A stretch of DNA of 64,000 bases from Eustoma russellianum (taxonomy: Eukaryota > Streptophyta > Magnoliopsida > Gentianales > Gentianaceae), in assembly GCA_036186865.1 (NCBI GenBank), contig AP025062.1, positions 26,599,437 through 26,663,436 of the forward strand, given 5' to 3'. The notes below the pieces were generated by a model. It saw only the letters and a list, made by a program, of their open reading frames with translations, made no database searches and was not told the origin of the DNA. Positions 60,612 through 64,000 of this stretch are shown in pieces. The first letter of the stretch is position 1, and each line of letters begins with the position of its first letter. A program made the translations under genes and the position numbers.

Positions 60612-62660
60612 TTTTTTTAGGTGAAGGACGGGGGTAGTGTCTAGGCATTTTATTAATTTAGAATTCCTCACTTGTGGCGGAGGAATACTGTAATTACATC
60701 AAGTTCCTGCCTAAGGTGGGAGACTCTCCCAAACTAGACAATACAAATAAATGAAAACGCATACAGAATGTAAAATACAATTAAGCAAAACACTATAATG
60801 AGATTAAACTGAGAAGAAATAATCTGGTCCAGCATGATCATCTCGAAGACAAGTCAGAGAAGTGCACAACGAATATCAACAGCAAGTCAGCTTGACTGTA
60901 GGAAGCAGGTCTTTTCGGCATCTAGATACCTCAGAAAAAGAAGCGAAAATGTGTCACGTACACAATAATAAGCAATCAAGAAACAGAAGATACCAGACGT
61001 TGGAGAAATGAGTACCCGGGTTGTCCGTCACCAATAAAGGCAGAAGCAACAATAAATGTAGTATACGCCAGTATGCAGCAACAATAGAGATACGCCCGTC
61101 AGTTGGATGTACCTTAATCCTCAACAGATAAAAATGATAAAGCATTAAGCAGCTATCAGTGAATATAAGAAATGGAGAAAATGGACCAAAAAAGACATAC
61201 CCAGTTGCCCACATCAATACGATGCAGGCGAAGTTATGCGGAAAAGCATGTAGAAGTTCTCTACGATCTAACATAAGCTATATGAACATCTGTATACATG
61301 CTACCACGTACCCAAATGTGGAAGGTCCGATAATGTAGAGAATATACATGTTTGAGGCTGAATAATGCATGCTGAGCTAGGAGGTGAGTAACTTAGTTCG
61401 CCTCTCGGGGAATGTAGCCGACTCTGGATCTCATAAATTGCAAATATTTCTTTTTCCTGTCATAATCTCTTCCCAATCTTGATGAAACTGAGGTCGTGCA
61501 ATTTATCAAATTCAATAAAGCTAGGGAGTCTATTTTAATATGCAAATCCATATATACTGCAGTAGTAAAGAAGATTAAGGAGAATAATAAAGCCTGCATT
61601 TCCTAGTGTAATGGAGATAGAGTCGGTAATGAAAAAGAAATGGCCCGAATCAAATGTCCTGCATCATTTGGCAACACCGCTCCTCTAGCAGCACCACGCT
61701 TACCAGCTGCGGCATCAATATTCAAATTTAATTTTCCTGTTGGTGGCAGGCTCTATTTGATAACTTGAACTCGTCTAGAGCGTATGTAAGGCGAATAATT
61801 AGCTGCAACTAGTGTGGAATGGACGCGAAAAATTTCTTGCCAGAAACCAAGGCACACCATGTAAAAATAGCCATGCGGATGCGTTCATGTACACATTGTA
61901 GTGAAAAGATCTCATCGCCAAAGATTACCGCTGCATATTCTTTCCAAATGGCCCAAGATGCAACTAGCGGAATTACAACCAAAAAATGTCCAGTCATAGT
62001 GGACTTACATACCTTGCACCACCAACTGCGTAAAGCGAATGTAGGGTTTGGGCCATCAAATATATAAGATAGATGTATCTAAATAGACTTAATCACTGGG
62101 CATGTGTAAAGATATGAGCCTGTAATGCTGAGTCACTATGGCAGAAGGCACAACAAGTACGAAAAGAAACAAACCATCGAGTAATATTATCCGGTAACGG
62201 TAATGCATTATGCCATAGTCTCCATAAGAACACCTGAGCAGCAGGAGTACCATTTCACCAAATATATCTTGCCATCAGAAAATTGGCCCCCTGCAGACGA
62301 CAAATGTCATATGCACTACCAAGGCTAAATTGACCATTAGTATCTGCATTCCAAAAGAGACCATCCGGCGTCACTTGCACATGCAACAAGCAGAAGGAAT
62401 TAATGCGACATAATCTCTTCCAGTCCGTTAAGTCATACACATACGCACGCATAGAAGAACGGCCGCCATATTTTTGTCAGACATAAACGGACCAAAGTGA
62501 GGAGGATGTATGGTATGTCCACTATAATTTACATTCATATGTCTTTTGTAAAGCACGAAGATTACGAATGGCCAAGCCCCCTTCCTCTTTGGGGTAGCAT
62601 ATAGTATCCCACGACCTCCAATGATGACGTTGATGCCATAAGAAATTAGACATTTTCCTG
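60612..62660 (-). pseudogene. LINE 3' end: RT tail, zf-RVT, RNase H-like
   Basis: On the minus strand, PKEEGGLAIRNL near 62590-62555 marks the end of a plant LINE reverse transcriptase. A zf-RVT-type segment follows (YDICRLQGANF..., CCAFCHSD) from 62345 to about 62120, then SWAIWKE near 61960, then an RNase H-like region near 61599-61393 (IDSLALLNLI, IPREAN). Frames change repeatedly. The 3' region contains AATAAAATGCC near 60648 and ends in A7 (60612-60618 as T on the plus strand). The 5' part is missing at about 62660, where microsatellite begins, typical of 5'-truncated LINE insertions. Confidence 0.82.
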
Positions 62661-62765
62661 CTATGTATACATATTATGTATATGTATGTATATATACATA
62701 TGTATGTGTGTATATATATGTATATATACATATATATGGTTGTGTGTATGTATATCTATATACAT
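62661..62765. repeat. (TA)n/(TATG)n microsatellite
   Basis: Interrupted TATGTATA units border the truncated LINE and include ATGTATACATAT, similar to the DNA on the other side of the LINE. Confidence 0.85.
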
Positions 62766-63290
62766 GATACATTGGATAACAACTATAATACAAGTCTTCG
62801 TGTGCTGAAAAATAAATTATAATAAAAAACATTCGCTTTTGAATTATGTTGTCTTCCAATGGGCAGGCCTGCTAGTGAAATAGTTGCCTATGTCATTTCT
62901 TGGCATAGGCAACATCGGTATGTTATTTTACCATTTCTTTTGTTATTATTCATCTCATTCAATCACATTTATTGCATGGACCCACAAATTAATTTTCTGT
63001 GATCTTACTGAGGAACATAAACATTGCTTGCCGCACCTTGTCGATCCGTTGAAGCCTTACTGGACAAGAGCCCCTGGACTGGTTTACGCACGGTTGCCTA
63101 TGTTCGAGACGTTGGTATGTACATGGCTTTCTATTTACTCCTTTTATTAAATCACGATTATGTTGTATTGTATATGTATGTATATATACACATACATGTT
63201 TGTATGTATGTATATGTATATACATGATACATTGGATAAATAACTATAATACAAGTCTTCATTTGCAGAAAATAAATTATAAAAAATAAG
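62740..63290 (+). repeat. Direct repeat, about 90 bp, flanking exon-like DNA
   Basis: ATACATGATACATTGGATAA, then (AT)AACTATAATACAAGTCTTC and AAATAAATTATAA, occur at about 62757-62830 and again at about 63219-63290. The 390 bp between them differ in composition from the flanks. Confidence 0.8.
63165..63222. repeat. (TATG)n/(TA)n microsatellite
   Basis: TGTATGTATATATACA-type units directly precede the second copy of the flanking repeat. Confidence 0.8.
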
Positions 63291-63382
63291 ACTACTATGG
63301 AGAAAGAGATTGTATTTATCATGATTCAATCACATGATAATGAAACCAACTTTTGGCTTCAATTAGCTAATAATGAATCTAT

Positions 63383-64000
63383 TGGACAGTAGCACCTGCA
63401 CAAAGACTACTAAAGAGGAGAGAAGGTGAATAGTAGTTAGCATATACTGTTTTAGAATCTTTAGAAAACCTCTCTACAGAATCAGAGCTCAATTTTTCTA
63501 AAAAATATAACTCTCAGCACACAACTCCAAAAATTATGAAACTTTTTCAGATATAAATTTCAACATTTAATAACGATCTATCCAAAATGAGCAAAAAATA
63601 TAAGGACTTTTGACCCTTAAAATAAATATAAACTTTAAAGTGATTCGACTTGACAGAAATATATCGAAGGTTGGTAAATTTTGCAAGACTAACATTTTCT
63701 GTACTCAATCAAGAATGATTCTTGTGCTACTTAAATCTTTCTATATCTAGTTTAGGACTCAAAAGGTTCTTGACCAGAAAATATGTTTAACTAATTTAAA
63801 AGACATTTTTTGAGAACTGGTCAATATGTCGGGAGAATATAGCAATAATTTTTCAAAGAGTGAATGACTAACTTTCCTTTGCTCTAATTCAATGTTTACT
63901 GTTCAAATGAAGCTAACAATTCGAAGTTTGTTGTCACCAAAAATAAAAGATTTTAAAGATGATTTACCTATTCAAACTGACATGCAATAGAAGTACTAAA
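63383..64000 (-). repeat. Possible edge of another SIRE-like LTR
   Basis: After TGGACAGTAGCACCTGC the sequence reads ACTACTAAAGAGG...GGTGAATAGTAG, then AAAATTATGAAACTTTTTC, in the same order as TAGAAGGAGGG..., AAAATTATGAAATTTGGTG in the LTR at 16757. This suggests the 3' end (minus strand) of a related long LTR running out of the window. Similarity is weak and only one edge is visible. Confidence 0.3.

Noticed and set aside
59745..63329. ORFs rich in Tyr, Ile and His near 59.8, 60.5, 62.7 and 63.2 kb
   Set aside because: They are translations of TA/TATG microsatellites.
1..64000. tRNA, rRNA and organelle-derived genes
   Set aside because: None was recognised by eye. TGGTATCAGAG matches are retrotransposon primer sites next to LTR ends, not tRNA genes.

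Overview
This window looks like repeat-dense nuclear DNA of a flowering plant, probably a eudicot. No complete, clearly functional host gene could be supported. Nearly all recognisable coding sequence belongs to Ty1/copia and Ty3/gypsy LTR retrotransposons. These carry the usual plant hallmarks: initiator-Met tRNA primer sites, CCHC Gag knuckles, chromodomain-type integrases and 5-bp target duplications. Two LINE fragments, a hAT-type and a Mutator-like DNA element, and (TA)n/(CT)n microsatellites make up most of the rest. The species cannot be named from the sequence.

Layout. 1-4212: 3' part of a chromodomain Ty3/gypsy element with a palindrome-rich 3' LTR. 4213-5330: AT-rich DNA with an old internal duplication. 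5331-14628: complete Ty1/copia element (TSD CAGCC) with one long gag-pol frame, whose 3' LTR was later hit by a 692-bp hAT-type element (8-bp TSD). 15348-16444: 1.1-kb Mutator-like element (10-bp TSD). 16757-23305: minus-strand, SIRE-like copia element with two 2667-bp LTRs and only a gag remnant inside (TSD TATAT). 23306-24042: a low-copy island with a TATA box and a short ORF. 24043-29454: complete but decayed copia element (TSD AGAAG) sitting in that ORF. About 29880-34221: a second, related, 5'-truncated copia element.

35712-44735 is the most unusual structure. It is a head-to-tail array, LTR-int-LTR-int-LTR-int-LTR, on the minus strand. Three internal regions of exactly 1401 bp share the same gag/RNase H deletion fusion and the same in-frame stop. 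The array joins the 3' half of a longer relative. 44736-46290 is an L1-like LINE fragment (minus). 46293-48375 plus 59146-about 59777 is a second gypsy 3' end whose LTR was split by a 10.8-kb minus-strand gypsy derivative (48376-59140, TSD TGTAC) with 4.6-4.7-kb LTRs and only gag. 59778-60611 is microsatellite-rich. 60612-about 62660 is a 5'-truncated LINE 3' end (minus) with a short poly(A). 62660-64000 holds microsatellites, a duplicated segment, two weak exon-like pieces and possibly the edge of another long LTR.

How the parts work together. There is no host pathway here. The relationships are parasitic and nested: three elements keep LTRs, primer sites and gag (or gag fragments) but no polymerase, so any mobility would have needed enzymes from relatives. 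Most in-frame stops checked fit C-to-T or G-to-A changes, as expected of methylated, silenced plant repeats. Element boundaries, TSDs and lengths were read by eye from the sequence. Family names below class level are inference.
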